A DNA stretch of 64,000 nucleotides from Benincasa hispida (GCF_009727055.1 NC_052351.1:54451594-54515593), one strand, 5' to 3'. Shown: positions 46,431 to 59,310, counted from the stretch's first letter. A program made the numbers and translations. The notes: generated by a model from the letters alone, not told the origin.

Positions 46431-46555
46431 AATTCCCACTTGGACTAAAACTCCTAGTGGGTTACAACAAAGCGAGTGGTGTGAGAGAAAACTAAATACA
46501 ATAAACTAGTTCCCACAATTTTTCCCACTTGCCCTACTTATTCTAACTGTAGTCC

Positions 46556-46930
46556 TCAACTCTTTAGGTGATCCTTGAAAATTTTAGCAGGGAGGGCCTT
46601 TGTAAATAGATCAGCAATATTATCCTCAGACACTATTTGTCTCATAATAACGTCTGCTCTTAGCACGATCTCTCTGATGAGATGATATTTGCACTCAATA
46701 TGTTTTCCGTGCTTATCGCAATACAATGTGATTGGCAAACGCATGTCTAGAACAATTTCTAGATCATTTAGGAATTTCCTAAGCCATACTACTTCCTTGA
46801 CAACTTCACAAGAAACAACATATTCTTCTTCCATTGTTGAGTATGCAATGTAGCTCTGCTTAATATTTCTCAATACTATTGCTCCTCCATTTAGAGTGAA
46901 CACAAATCTCGAAGTAGATCTCCTAGGGTA
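46556..46930 (-). pseudogene. Copia RNase H, second part
   Basis: RRSTSRFVFTLNGGAIVLRN, STMEEEYVVSCEVVKEVVWLRKFL, LPITLYCDKHGKHIECKYHL and DNIADLFTKALPAKIFKDHL. The segment between CDK and HGKHIE is shortened compared with 1-428 (about 12 residues missing). It is separated from its first half by the nested LTR. Confidence 0.92.
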
Positions 46931-46935
46931 TATAT

Positions 46936-48784
46936 TGCAGGATTGTATCAATAGCAGCGGAAGCACAAGGATCATCTAAGCATTCAAATTCACTAATTTT
47001 GGAAAAATATAAAGCATGCTTTTGCAAGAAAAAATGGGTTTCAAGATATACCTCTTGTAGAACTTTTTCAAAGTTCCTTCACCAGTTGCTATCTTCACCA
47101 AATCTTGTTGTAGACCACCTCAAGATCTTCGCCACTATTCTCTTGGTACTCTAGATTAAGTTGTGGGACTCAGAACAAGCTTGAATCAAAGGTAGAAGGA
47201 GAAAAGCTCACTGCATAAAAATAGCTGAAGAACTCTTTCTTCAAACCAGTTTTTCTCTCCAAATCTTTATAGGTTGTATACTCGATTTTCACTCTAATCT
47301 TTTCATTATATTGTAGATCAACATGCAAAGAAAATAGTTGCATGAGTTGCAGCTCATGCTTGGAGAAGACAAGGCAAGAAGATGCAATATGTGTGTTCTA
47401 CTTCAAAGATGGATAATGGAAAATCTTCATTTTTCATTTAAGTGTTTTTTGTTTTCTTTTCCTTTTTCAATTTTATCTCAAAAATCAAAATTTTATTTTA
47501 AAAAGAAAAATTAATTAATTTCATAAAATAATTATTGAATAAATCTTAATTATTTTAATATCAAATATTAAACTAATTTTAACACATATCCATCTTTATA
47601 TATTTAAATCATATTTAAATATCTAAATTCTCCTTTTCTATTTAATTCTAAAATTAAACATATAATTATATCTCATATAATTACTAATTCCCATAATTCT
47701 AATTTGAACGTTTCAAATTAACTTATCACTTTATTCTAGAGCTAGTCTGTTACGAGCTAGTAGGGGGATCTCGCAGACCTACAGATCATGGGCTCAATGA
47801 TCCGAGATTAATTGGCTAAACTCGTTAGACCAAATTAATCCACATTCGTTAACTAATGGGTCACTCCACTAAAGCCCATAGCTGCACTCCCCTTACTGTA
47901 GATATATTATGTCCACATGATTTAACCATAATCAGTAAGTCGACCTTTCACAAGTTGTTCATAATAACGGCTCGATCAAATATCTGTTTTACCCTCGAGA
48001 TTACGTCTTATTCCTCAAGTCCCTACTGATCCTCTAATGAACAACTAGTTTGTGATCCAATCATCAAACCAAACTCTCTCAGCACAGTGAGAGGGTGGGG
48101 CCTCTTGTTCAAGATCTGGATTCAGTACTTGAGAGAATAACCTTTCTTTTGTCCCTAAATCGAGTAGGTGTGAACCCCATCTTGCAAGGCTATGTCCCTT
48201 GCTATTCATCTGGTCTTATCCCTAATATGGTAAGTTTATTGAGCAGTGCTGTTGGACTGCTCTCACCGTTTGCAGATCAAAGGATAATCCTGCACAAACA
48301 GAAGTTCATAGCTAGCTCATGATTAAGATCGAGTTACCTAGGTCATCTAGGTGAAATAGTCAGACTTAAACAGTAAAGAGCGTTATAAAGTAAGAGTGAC
48401 TTATTTTTTGGTCTTGATCTTATGCAAACTCGATACATAGGACGCCCCCACTCCTCATGTCATAACATGTACGAATTAGGATCACATTGTATGTAGCACT
48501 TTACAACTCTTTGTAACAACTATAGAGTAGGCCGCAACCAATGGTGTTACCAGAATAAGGTACCCAACCTTATTCATGTACGATAGATCATTTTGACTAT
48601 TTACTTGAACCTAATCCACTCTTATGTCTCCACATATAGTTCAAGTACTCAAACAATAGTCATGGGTCTTTGTTTATTAGATGTAGACTTTCGTACAATT
48701 TATGAGATCAATAACAAGTATATTGATAATAGAAAATGTTTATCATTTTATAAACTGTGAGTTTTTAGGACATAAAACCCAAAA
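46936..48784 (-). mobile_element. Solo copia LTR nested in RNase H
   Basis: 1849 bp, minus orientation. It starts TTTTGGGTTTTATG (first G of TGTTGGG mutated) at 48784 and ends TCCTGCA at 46936. Flanks TATAT (46931-46935) and TGTAT (48785-48789) form a 5-bp TSD with one mismatch. RNase H coding stops at GYTDSDFQTN on one side and resumes at RRSTSR on the other. Confidence 0.85.
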
Positions 48785-48789
48785 TGTAT

Positions 48790-49180
48790 TGGTTTGAAAA
48801 TCGGAGTCAGTATATCCTACAAGGATCAAATCCTTTTTTCCGTATATGAGCATGTAATTCCTCATTCTTCTAAGATACTTGAGGATATTCTTAACAACAG
48901 TCCAATGTTCATAACCAGGATTGGACTGATACTTACTAACAATCTCTACTGCAAAGCATATGTTTGGATGAGTACATAACATTGCATAAATCAGACTTCC
49001 GACTATTAATGCATAGGGAACCCGTCTCATATCTTCAACTTCTTGAGATGTCTTAGGATATTGTTCCTTTGAAAAATGTATTCCTTTCCTAAAACGTAAC
49101 ATACCGCTTTTGGAATCATGCATCTTAAACCTAGACAACACATTGTCTATATAAGATGTTTGAGACATGGCTAGCATTCT
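48790..49180 (-). pseudogene. Copia RNase H, first part
   Basis: MLAMSQTSYIDNVLSRFKMH, KEQYPKTSQEVEDMRRVPYALIVGSLIYAM, CFAVEIVSKYQSNPG, HWTVVKNILKYLRR and VGYTDSDFQT. The catalytic first Asp block (GYTDSDF) is kept. The frame is open until the nested LTR starts. Confidence 0.93.
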
Positions 49181-49204
49181 ATTCTTTCGGTTTCGAACTA
49201 TTTA

Positions 49205-49840
49205 AATCACAAGAATATACTGCACCTCTCCCAGATCTTTCATCTGAAATTAGGTTGCTAGCCAATTTTTAATCTCAGTTAGGTATCATACATTATTCCC
49301 AATAAATAGGATATCATCTACATACAAAACTAGAAATGCTACAGTGGAGTTGATGATCTTTTTGTATATGCACGTTTCATCAACATTATGTTCAAAGCCA
49401 TAAGATTCTACCACAATATCAAATCTTATATTCCAAGATCTGGATGTGTGTTTCAATCCATAAATAGATCTCTTCAGTTTGCAAGCCTTTTGCCCTTGGC
49501 CTTGTTCAATAAACCCTTCTGGTTGGACCATATAAATACTCTCTTTAAGATCTCCGTTTAGAAAGCTAGTCTTGACATCCATTTCTGAAATTTCATAATT
49601 ATAAAAAGTGGCAATGGACAAGAGTATCCTGATTGATTTGATCATAGTAACAAATGAGCAGGATTTTCATAGTCCACCCCCTCAACCTAGGTATAACCCT
49701 TTGCTACTAATTGGGTTTTATAGGTTTGTACCTTCCCCATATATTATTTTTTACACTTGTATATCTAGTTACAACCGATAGGTCTTACCTCATTAGGTTT
49801 ATCTAGAAGATCCCAGACTGAATTAAAGTACAAAGACTAT
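49205..49840 (-). pseudogene. Copia reverse transcriptase
   Basis: IRILLSIATFYNYEISEMDVKTSFLNGDL, YMVQPEGFI, CKLKRSIYGLKHTSRSWNIRFD and AFLVLYVDDILFIGN. The catalytic YVDD is intact. The N-terminal region near 49650-49840 is broken by frameshifts. Typical copia order integrase-RT-RNase H. Confidence 0.93.
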
Positions 49841-50935
49841 ATTTTTAGGTTCATGGCTTTGATCCACTGATCTCGATCAACATCTTTCATTTCCTGTTTA
49901 TATGTTAATGGATCCTCTAAGCCATCATCATGTATGTTGACTTCGATTTCAATTAAACCCATATAGTAAGACTGTCTCACAACCCTCTTACTACATCGAG
50001 GCTCTCTCAACTCTTGAGTAGAATGTGATGGACTAGACATCCTTGATTTATCTACAACTCTTGTTGATGAGCAAAGCTGATCAACAACTTTTGTCGATTA
50101 GTCTATAGCATTTTTTGAAATCTCTTCCAATACTAGTTTACTGTGGGGTTTATGATCTCGAATGTGGTCTTCCTCTAGGAATGTGACATTTATTGATACA
50201 ATTACCTTATCATCCTCAAGATCATAAAACTGACCACCTCTTATTCCTTTAGGGTAACATACAAATAGGAATAATTTTGAACAATGTTCCAATTTCTTAT
50301 GATTTTGCACCAACACATGTGTCGGGCAACCCTAAATCTTGAAATGATGTAATCTAGTTTTACGTACTGTCCATAACTCATAAGGTGCTTCTGAAATACT
50401 CTTAGAGGGAACGTTATTCAAATGTAAACTGTAGTCTCTACTGCATACCCCCAAAACGAGTTAGGCAACTAAGCATAACTCATCATGGACCGAACCATCT
50501 CTAACAAGGTTCTATTTCTCCGTTCAGATACACCGTTCTGCTGAGGCGTTCCTAGTGCAGGGAGTTGTGACTGAATCCTATGTTTTATCATATAGTCTTG
50601 CAATTTCAAGTCCAAATACTCCCCACCTCGATCTGATTGAAATTTCTTAATAGATTTACCTAATTGGTTCTCAACCTCAATCTTAAATTCCTTGATCAGT
50701 TCAAGAGCTTCAGACTTAAAATGAATTAGGTAAATGTAAACGTACCTTGAATAATCATCTATAAAGATACTGAAATATTCATAACCTCCCTGTGCTTTAA
50801 CACTCTCAGTCCATAGAGGTCCGAATTCACGAGCTCTAAGTTTCTTTGGCTCGAAGTCCTTTTCCAGAAAAAGATCTTTTTGTCATTTTTCCTTCGAGAC
50901 AGGACTCACATGGTGGTAAAGAGACATCTTCTAAC
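49841..50935 (-). pseudogene. Copia integrase and linker
   Basis: It begins within the GAG-pre-integrase zinc region (PPCESCLEGKMTKR), only about 25 nt from the primer-binding site. The core residues are recognisable: SDLYG, FIDDYSRY, QSDRGGEYL and TPQQNGVSERRNRT. The linker contains CYPKGIRGGQFYDL, FLEEDHIRDHKPHSKLVLEE and YKQEMKDVDRDQWIKAM. Several stops and shifts. gag and protease are missing. Confidence 0.9.
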
Positions 50936-50960
50936 TTGTTTTGAAGTCAACTTTTTGTCA

Positions 50961-50973
50961 GTCTGATACCAAT
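50961..50973 (-). other. Copia primer-binding site, tRNA-iMet type
   Basis: ATTGGTATCAGAC on the minus strand, next to the 5' LTR end. The last base differs from the usual ...GAGC. Confidence 0.88.
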
Positions 50974-52787
50974 TTTTGGAATATAAAGAACACATGTATA
51001 GCGGAAGCAAGGATTGATAACATTCTAATTACATATAAACAAGAATAAGCATGCATAAAGGTTAGAAAGTACAACATTTGCATAATTCACCACTATATTC
51101 CTCTCCTGAGCTCAATCGACACCACCAATGGCAAATCCTTACTATTCTTCGGTTAAAGAACATGGTTGTGGGACCGTTTTATTGGTGAAGACAAGGGAAA
51201 AAACACTTTAGTAAAAGGAGAGTAAAGAGATTTTGGAGGAAGAGCTTAGGTCAAAGGTCAAAGGTCAAAGAAGCATTAGATTTTACAAATTTCAAAAACC
51301 AAACTATTTATAGAAAGAATACATGCAGAATCCTATCTTGCATGTCTTCCACCTCAAACTCCACTAGCATGTAAACTTTAGGTGTCAACCTTGGGAAGTG
51401 TCACTTCAAAGTCCACTTAATTAGTTGAAAAATCCAATAGTTGGATTTTTCCACTAACTATTTTTTTATTAAAAGAAATAAAATACAATTTTTCAAATTT
51501 AGAAATTATTTAATTAAAAATTTTCAATTAAATAAAATTAAAAAAAATAATATCACATATTAAATTGTCTTTGACGCCTTGCTATGATTAATCACATTAA
51601 TCAAGTTTCAAAAAACACTTTCATGCTAATGTTCAAGTATAGTCTAAAAAATAATTAGTTAATAAATTAATGATTTAATTGTAAATTATATCTCATATAA
51701 AATATAATTTTTCCTAAAGTCCGATTTGAACATTTCAAATTCTTACTTCACCTAGTTCTTCAATTTTGTCCGTATTGAGCTAGCATGGAGATTCGATGGA
51801 CCTACAGATCATGGAGACCCGATGGACCTACGATCCGAGACTAATCGATCAAACTCTTTAACCTAGTTAATCAACATTCGTTAACTAACAGGACTGTCCA
51901 CTATAGCCTGTAGTTGCACTCCTCTCACTGTAGATATATTATGTGTCCATTTGATATAATCGTCATTAATAATTTGATCCTTAACTGGTTATTCGTAACC
52001 TCAACAAGGTCAAACACCAAAATACCCCTGAGTTATATATTTTCTCCTTAAGTACCAATATCCCTCTAATGAACAATTGATTTAGGATCATAATCACTTC
52101 CATTCCCTCTCAAGCAAACGAGAGGATGGGACCCCTTGTTCAAGACCCGGGATCAAACCTTAAGATAATAACCTTTCTACTATATCTAAAATGGGAAGGA
52201 GTAAATTCCATCTTGCAAATTCTATGTCCCCAGCCATCTACTCGGCCTTATCCCTGAAATGGGAGGCATACTGAGTAGTGACGTTAAGCTTACACTCATC
52301 TATGCAGATTAAGGGACAATCGTGAATAAACAGGAGTTCATAGGCAACACAGGATTCAGATCAAGTTGTCCCGGACATCAAGAAGTGAAATTAATCAATG
52401 TTAACAGCAAATGGTGTTAATACGTAACAGTGATTATTTTGTGGTCTATCCTACACAATCTCATCCTATAGAACACCCCCGCTCACATGTAACTACATGA
52501 AAAAACTAATCACATCGTTTATGAAACTTTACAACATTTGTAACAATCATAAAGTAGGTCGTATTCAATACTATCCCCATAAATAGGTACCCAAACGAAT
52601 ATAAGTACTATAGACTGTTTAGGCTATTTGACTCGAACTTGATCATGTTTATGTCTCCACATAAAGTCCAAGTATCCATGACAATAGCCAAGGGAGTTTA
52701 TTGGATTTAGAGTTATTAAACAATCAACAACACTTGTCTATGTTTACTATTTACAAAACTTTGAGTTTTAGGACATATAACCCAACA
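50974..52787 (-). mobile_element. Copia element 5' LTR
   Basis: Minus orientation, TGTTGGGTTATATG at 52787 to TTCCAAAA at 50974 (final CA mutated to AA), 1814 bp. TATA-like CTATAAATAG (rc) at 51303-51312. The whole element spans 44558-52787. Confidence 0.88.
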
Positions 52788-53453
52788 AAATCATCATTTA
52801 AACACATTAAACCCCAAAATGTATATGAGCTAAACAGAGTAAGATGACACATGTCAAGTGTTATTAATATTTAATAAGGTCATTGCAATGGGTAGCATTT
52901 TTAAGGCTAATAAGTAAGTATATAACGTTTAAATTATGGCAAATGTAGAAAAATCAATAAGTGATTGACTCCATTATTGATAGACTTTGAGAGCTAAATC
53001 TAAATTTTGAAATATTTTAATTAATTAATTAATTTATTTACATTGTGCAATATCTGTTAATATTTTAGGTCTGATTCCTTTGGTCGCAAATTCCCCTATT
53101 TAATGTGTGTGTGAAAGTCAAATATTGAAAACTAAAATCATACATAACTTTTAAAACATTGTTAAAAAAAAAAAAAAAAAAAACTAAGAATATAAGTTTG
53201 TATTCAAGACAGTAAGAATATAAGTTTGTATTCAAGACTGTGAAAATAGTAGAATGAAATCTCAAAGAAAACAAGCATAAATTTTAAATGACATAAGATT
53301 TCAAATAAATTTTGTACAACGTGTCTTAATTTTTACCATAAAAAATCTTGAGGTGCATTTGTAACAATTACACAACTTCAAGGATGGTTTGCAAATTTTT
53401 CTAAATCACAAACGTTTTATGATGAATATGTATCTCTTCTGATTAGAAGATGT
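52788..53453. other. AT-rich spacer
   Basis: No gene is seen. A run of 19 A lies at about 53164-53182. A 28-bp tandem duplication follows at 53185-53212 and 53213-53240 (TAAGAATATAAG..., one mismatch). Confidence 0.75.
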
Positions 53454-55391
53454 TGTTGGGTTTTATGTTCTAAAACTCGTGCTTTGTAAACAATCACCTC
53501 ATTATGTAAATCGATAAAGTTATTATTGAATATATGAATTGGTCATTTCGTTTTAGAAATAAATCCAATAAACTAAAAGATCCATAACTATTATATGAGT
53601 ACTTGAATTTTATATGGAGACATAAAAGTAGATCGGATTTGAGTAAAAAGTCAAAATGATCTATAGTATACGAATAAGGTTGGGTGCCTTATTCTGGTAA
53701 CACTATCAGATTCGGTCCACTATGTAGTTGTTACAAGGAGTTGTAAAGTGCTACGAACTAAGTGATTCTGATTTGTTCATGTGGTGATATGAAAAGTGGG
53801 GGTGTCCTATGCAATGAGTTTCCCTAGGATCAGACGAAGAAATAAGTCACTCTTACTTTATAACGTTGTTTACCATTTAAGACTGACTATTTCGTAACGA
53901 TAACCTAAGTAACTTGACCTTAATCCTGAGCTAACTATGAACTCCTATTTATTCGTGATTATTCTTAGATTTTCATGGGTGAGGGTTGACTCGATAGCGC
54001 CTGCTCAATGAGCCCCCGTTTTAGGGATAAGACGGGGTAGATAGCTAGGGACATTGGATGTAAGACCGAATTCACTCCTACCTAATTTTAGGGATAGTAG
54101 AGAGGATGTTTCCATATGTGCTGACTCCGGCTCTTGAACAAGGAGACTCACCCTCTCATTGGCCCGAGATGGACTCAGTTTGATGATTGGATCACAAACT
54201 AATTGTTCATTAGAGAATTAGTGGGATTTAAGGAACAAGAGGTAATCTTAGGATAAAATAGCCTTTTGACCCACCCATTATTACGAACAACTTGTGAAGG
54301 ATTAACTTACTAATTATGATTATATCGAGTGGGCACAATGTATCTAAAGTGAGGGGAGTGAAATTATAGGCTTTTAATGGAGTGATCCAACAGTTAATGA
54401 ATGGTTGTTAATTCGGTTAAAGAGTTTAGCCAATTAAACTCGGATCGTTGGAGCCCATGATCTGTAGGTTTACGAGGTCCCCCTACTAGCTCGTAAATGG
54501 ATTAGCATTACAGTAGCGAGATAAGTTAATTTGAAACGTTCAAATTAGAATTAAGGGAATTATAATTATATGTGATATAACTACACGTTAATTTTAGAGT
54601 TAAACGTAATTGGAGAATTGATTAATATATAAATATGATATAAATATTAATTTTATTAATAGAGATTCATTGTATGGTATTGGTGAAAAAATAATTTAAT
54701 ATTTGATATTAAATTAATAAAATTAATAAAATTATTTAATTAAATATTAATCATTAATTTTATTAGAAAATTTAATTATTAAATTAATTTTTATAAAGCT
54801 AATAACATTTCAATTTTAATTATATAAATAAAATTGGAAAAAGATTTTGATTTTTCAAATCAATTTCAAAATCAAAAAGTGAAGTTGAAAATGGTGAAAA
54901 TTCCCAATGTGGGATTTTCCCACTTTCAAGCAAGAAGGTTCTACCTTCTTACATATAATTCCACCACAAAATACGAGGGATTGCTAGTATCATTTGAGGT
55001 GATCTGTTTTTCATGAGAATTATGTAACAAAACAACTCTTAATTGAGTGGAAAAGATGATGCAATTGTTGAATTTCTGAGTTTTTTAAGGTTGAAGAAGT
55101 TGTTCTTCAACAAGCTGAAAAACCAAAAAATCTCCCCTCCAATTCACTAAGTTCAAAGTCTTACCACTCAATCTAAAGCTTCTAAAGAATAGTAGGGAAG
55201 TTCTAGTGGTGGTATATGGCCAGAATTGGAGAAGATTGCAGTTGAATTTCGAGTTTGAAGACGATCTTCAAAGGTATGTTATGAAACCCTCTTGATACCC
55301 CATGAACATACATAATTTTGATATCAAAATTAATGAACTAGAATACTTAATGATCCTATTTTCTTCCGGTGCATGTTTTTATATTCCAACA
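53454..55391 (+). mobile_element. Copia LTR, solo
   Basis: + orientation, TGTTGGGTTTTATG to ATATTCCAACA, 1938 bp. Same family as the LTRs of the 44.6-52.8 kb element. Neither a primer-binding site nor RNase H adjoins it. Flanks GATGT and AATGC share only three of five bases, so a TSD is possible but decayed. Confidence 0.8.
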
Positions 55392-55626
55392 AATGCAACT
55401 TAACAAGTTGAGTTTTTGACAACTTTAGAATGAAAAGGTAGTTTGGTAACAAAAACACCAATATGACAATTGTATTTTCCATGTTTAGACCATCCTCTCT
55501 CTCTCTACCATATTATTTAAGTTCCTCCCCACGACACTATAACACATCCCTTATTTATCCAAAATCTAAAAAACTTGAAGTATCCTTCACTTATTATTTT
55601 GCATTCCAGTTTTTCATTTATGTTCA
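55392..55626 (+). other. Upstream region of the IDA-like gene
   Basis: Not LTR-like. It holds CT-rich stretches (CCTCTCTCTCTCTACC near 55493) and a weak TATA-like TATTATTTAAG near 55511, 110 nt before the start codon. Likely the proximal promoter and 5' UTR of the following gene. Confidence 0.4.
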
Positions 55627-55986
55627 ATGGCATTTCAACATGATACTTTATTCTTCACGTTCTTCTTCCTCCTTGCCATGTCTTCTCCATCCACGCTCAT
55701 GGCAACTTCTAGAATCATGCTCGATTCAGTACAAGCTCCAGTAACTTTGGAAGCTACAGTTCCTACTTTTAGAGAATCTATTGTTGAGGTACCTGAGTCA
55801 TCAATATCCCTTCCTCCAAACTCTTTTGAGTTTACTACATTTAATCCTAATGAAATGGGTGCAACAGCACCAACCCCTGCCTCAATGATCCTTACTTGCA
55901 TGCCTAAGGGGCCGGTCCCATGGTCTGCTCCAAATCCAAAACACAATGCTATTTTGCCATCAAGTATATGCGCAACCACAACATGA
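55627..55986 (+). CDS. IDA-like secreted peptide precursor (putative)
   Basis: A complete 119-residue ORF in a single exon. The N-terminus is a signal peptide (TLFFTFFFLLAMSS, likely cut near STLMA). A variable middle follows. Residues 96-107, PVPWSAPNPKHN after MPKG, align with the IDA family core PIPPSAPSKRHN and its LPKG lead. The Ser-Ala-Pro centre, whose Pro is hydroxylated in IDA, and the C-terminal His-Asn are kept; the second Pro of PIPP is Trp. In Arabidopsis these peptides signal through HAE/HSL receptor kinases in organ abscission and related cell separation or stress. IDA genes are intronless and short, which fits. The odd points are a 12-residue tail after HN and Trp at a core position. 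It is flanked by copia LTRs but has no similarity to them. It could be a divergent functional gene or a decaying copy; no lesion is visible. Confidence 0.6.
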   Translation: MAFQHDTLFFTFFFLLAMSSPSTLMATSRIMLDSVQAPVTLEATVPTFRESIVEVPESSISLPPNSFEFTTFNPNEMGATAPTPASMILTCMPKGPVPWSAPNPKHNAILPSSICATTT

Positions 55987-57061
55987 AAAATAACACATTG
56001 TTAATTAATACAATAATCTGTAATTTTTTTTTCAATACTTGTATCAGCCCCATTTATTAAAAGTTTTTATGTACAAGTCTTTTTCCTTTGGTATAAAAAA
56101 CCCAACACTTGTATCAATTAATTTTTTTGTATTATATGTTTATGCAAAGAAAAAGATGGTTGAAATAAAGGTAGATTCAGTATAGTTAATTAAAAAAAAA
56201 GAACGAAATAGTACATAAAAATGTATAAACAACGAACAACGAAAATTATTATCAATGTAAAATTGAAATACCAAATGTTATACTTTAAGTATATTATTTT
56301 AAAAGAAATGCTTCATTTTTTGTATATTAACAAATTGATATAGAACAAAACAAAAAACATTATTGATATACTTTTCTTCCTCTCTAAATCTAGTTTATCA
56401 ATCAACCAATATGTAACTTACATTTACATCGAAATCATTTCAAAATTTCGAAAATAGAATGAATTAACGGATATACTTTACATTTGACATATTAGTTGAC
56501 ATAGCAAATGTAATTTAGATATACCACTATCAATATTATATTAAATTTTTTTCAATACATAAAAAAACTAAAGTCAGAATCTAAATCAGACAATCGAAAT
56601 CTAGACTATCATCAACACACTTTAATTTTTCCTACTTGACGATTAACATGCGATTGCATATCACATATCATATATGTCAATCTATAGCCTAGTAATGACT
56701 AGGAAGGTTGATCAAGCCATATATAGATTCAAAGCATGGGAAGTTATAATGCATTCAAGAACCATGAGAATTCAACAAGTAAATAAGAAAATATAAGTTT
56801 CCCTAACAAAATCAAAATTAATTTCGAAGAATTAAAAGCGGTTTTAGAATGATCTTGAAAATTGTACATGTGATTTCGATTATATAACATGCAATAAATG
56901 ATGTGAAGGGTTATCATATTATATATTTTAAAGAAAAGCCTTCAACCATTAGGATTAGAGGTTATTATACTAATCTCTCTAAAAATCCATGTTTTTAGAA
57001 GCAATATTATTTTAATAACTAATGCAAAAAATGGGATGGGTGGAAAATTTTTGACATCAAT
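55987..57061. other. AT-rich intergenic sequence
   Basis: About 1.1 kb with no ORF or repeat that I recognise, including the presumed 3' UTR of the preceding gene. It ends where a copia LTR starts. Confidence 0.6.
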
Positions 57062-58885
57062 TGTTGGGAATGTCATAAAAGTCTTATTGATTATCTTTTC
57101 AATAAATTGTTATTGATTTTTGCTTCTATTATAAAAATTCAATAAACAAATCCATGACTATAATATGAATACTTTAACTTTATATGGCGACATAAAAGAG
57201 GTTCAAGTTTTAGTATATAGCAAAAATAGTCTATAAGTATATGGATGAGATTGAGTACCTCATCCTAGTGATACTATTGGATGATTCCTATTTTGTATAT
57301 TGATACAGATGATGTGATCCTAAAATCATTTATATGAAGACATGTGAGTGGCAGAATCCATATATTTATAGACCATTTTGGCTATTTCAAATTTAATGAC
57401 CTTGGGTAACTCGATCTTAGTCCTGAGCTAACTATGAACTCTTGTCTATTTGAGATTATCCTTTAGTCTGCATAGGTGATAGTAGTCGATCAACACTGTT
57501 CAATAAGTCTTCCATTTTGGGGATAAGATCGGATAAATAGCTGGGGACATAGTTCTTCAAGATGGAATTCATTTCTAGCAGATAGGTTGTTCTCTTAAGT
57601 ATTGATTCCTGGTATTGAACAGTGGGGCCCCGCCCTCTTATGATCGAGATGGACATGGTTTATAAGTTAGACTATAAATCAAATTGTTCAATAGAGGATC
57701 AGTAGGAGCTTAAGGAGCAAGATATATTTACAGGGGTAAAATGATAATTTTGACCTAGCTAGAAATATGAACAACCTATGAAGGATTGACTTACAGATTA
57801 TGATTAAAATTGAAAGAAATATATCTACAGTGAGGAAGCATGCAACTATCGAGCTAGATAGTTAATGAATATTGACTAATTTGGTCTAAAAAAGTTCAAC
57901 CAATTAATCTCAAATAGTTGGAACTCATGATCTGTAGGTCCACAAGGTCCCTCTACTAGCTCGTAAATTATATCTTGGATGAATGAGTTGAGCAGATTTG
58001 AAATATTCAAATTCGAAATTAGGTTTTTGAATTTGAAGTGTTCAAATTCAATTAGGGTTTTAATTAATTGTATTTGATGCAACTAAAACGTTCAATTTCG
58101 TGAAAATTGGATAGTTTAAAACAGTTATGTGTTGATTTAAATATTAAAATTACATGAACAAGATTCATTTCTAATTAAATGGTTTATTAATTTAATATTT
58201 GATATTAAATTATAATTTAATTAATTATTTAAATAAAGAAAACATTATTTCATTTATTAAAATTCAAATTCAGATTTGAATTTACAATATATATATAAAT
58301 ATATACATGTGGATATATATATACATATGTAATTTTACTGAAAATTAAATGAAAATTAAAAAAATTGAAAAATTCGAAAAAGGAAAATTGCACTCAAAGT
58401 GCTTCATTTGGAGTGGCTTGGAGTGGAATTTTCCAAGTTTTTCTTTAATTTGGAGTGGTTTCACACAAATCAGCCATATTTCTCACTTGCTTAGTGCCGA
58501 TTGAAGTGTCAATTAGCAGTTAAGTAAGTGTTTGCATGAATAGAGTTGATAAATAAGCTGAATTTCAGCTTTGATGAGTTCATATTGCTGGAAAATCTGA
58601 AACCCTCTATCCATCTATCAAACCCTCTCCAAATCTTCATTAAAATTAGCTCCAATTATGAGTTCTACTTCTCCAAGTTAGGATAGTAGAGAAGCTCTTT
58701 GTGGTGGTCCATTGAAGTTTTGGAGTTTAATTTCATGGAGAGAAGTAAGCATCAAAGGTAATTATATTCTTGAAACCTACTTTAGCGAAAAACTGTGCAT
58801 GCTTTTAAAACTCAAATTAAATGTAATTAGAGTGCTTATTGATTTTGATTTCTTCAGTTGCATGTTAGTTTACTCTATAAATTTA
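57062..58885 (+). mobile_element. Copia LTR, + orientation, diverged
   Basis: It starts TGTTGGGAATGTC and follows the LTR at 53454 throughout (for example GATCTGTAGGTCCACAAGG and TTCTTCAGTTGCATG near the end). The end is diffuse near 58885; no clean CA or primer-binding site survives. A TA-rich microsatellite lies at about 58288-58330. Confidence 0.75.
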
Positions 58886-59310
58886 TATAAATGCATGATT
58901 TAAACACTCAATTAATGTTCATTGGAGTTTGGTGGGTGAAATTCTATAAATGCATGTTTGGTTGACTAATATGGTAAAAATTCAATTTTGGCATTAGAGT
59001 TCTCTTTAACTGTAAAGTTTAATTTTTAATTGGCTCTTGTTTGATGAGCTTAAATGTGTGCTCTAAAGTCTATAATTTTATTAGAGTCAATAGAGTCCAT
59101 GTCAAGTTGTAATTGAAGAGAACAATAAGCGAGGTCGAGCTACAATTTTCAGAATTCAAGCTTCTGACCGATAGCATTGAGACGTTGTTCATCAAGCGCA
59201 ACATTGTTCATCTTTTTTCGGAAGCATTGCAATGCTGGGATGTAACATCATGATGCTGTTCATCTCAGTTAAGAAAGACGCGCTGGTAGAGCCCGAAAGC
59301 CTATGTTGTA
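58886..59310 (+). mobile_element. Copia leader fragment
   Basis: It matches the start of the leader at 718-1010 (GGCATTAGAGTTCTCTTTAA, TTGGCTCTTGTTTGATG, AATAAGCGAGGTCGAGC). Where the first leader has CGATCG words, this copy has TTGTTCATC and GCATTGCAATGCTG words (59180-59270). Confidence 0.6.

Noticed and set aside
53164..53182. Poly-A run as the tail of a LINE or SINE
   Set aside because: No upstream RT, no tRNA-derived promoter boxes and no flanking duplication seen.
55635..55979. 114-codon minus-strand ORF opposite the IDA-like gene
   Set aside because: It has no signal peptide or motif, while the + frame has both a signal peptide and a peptide-hormone signature.
59278..59305. tRNA-like GCGCTGGTAGAGCCCGAAAGC
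   Set aside because: It resembles a tRNA D-arm only; no anticodon arm, T-arm or acceptor pairing follows.
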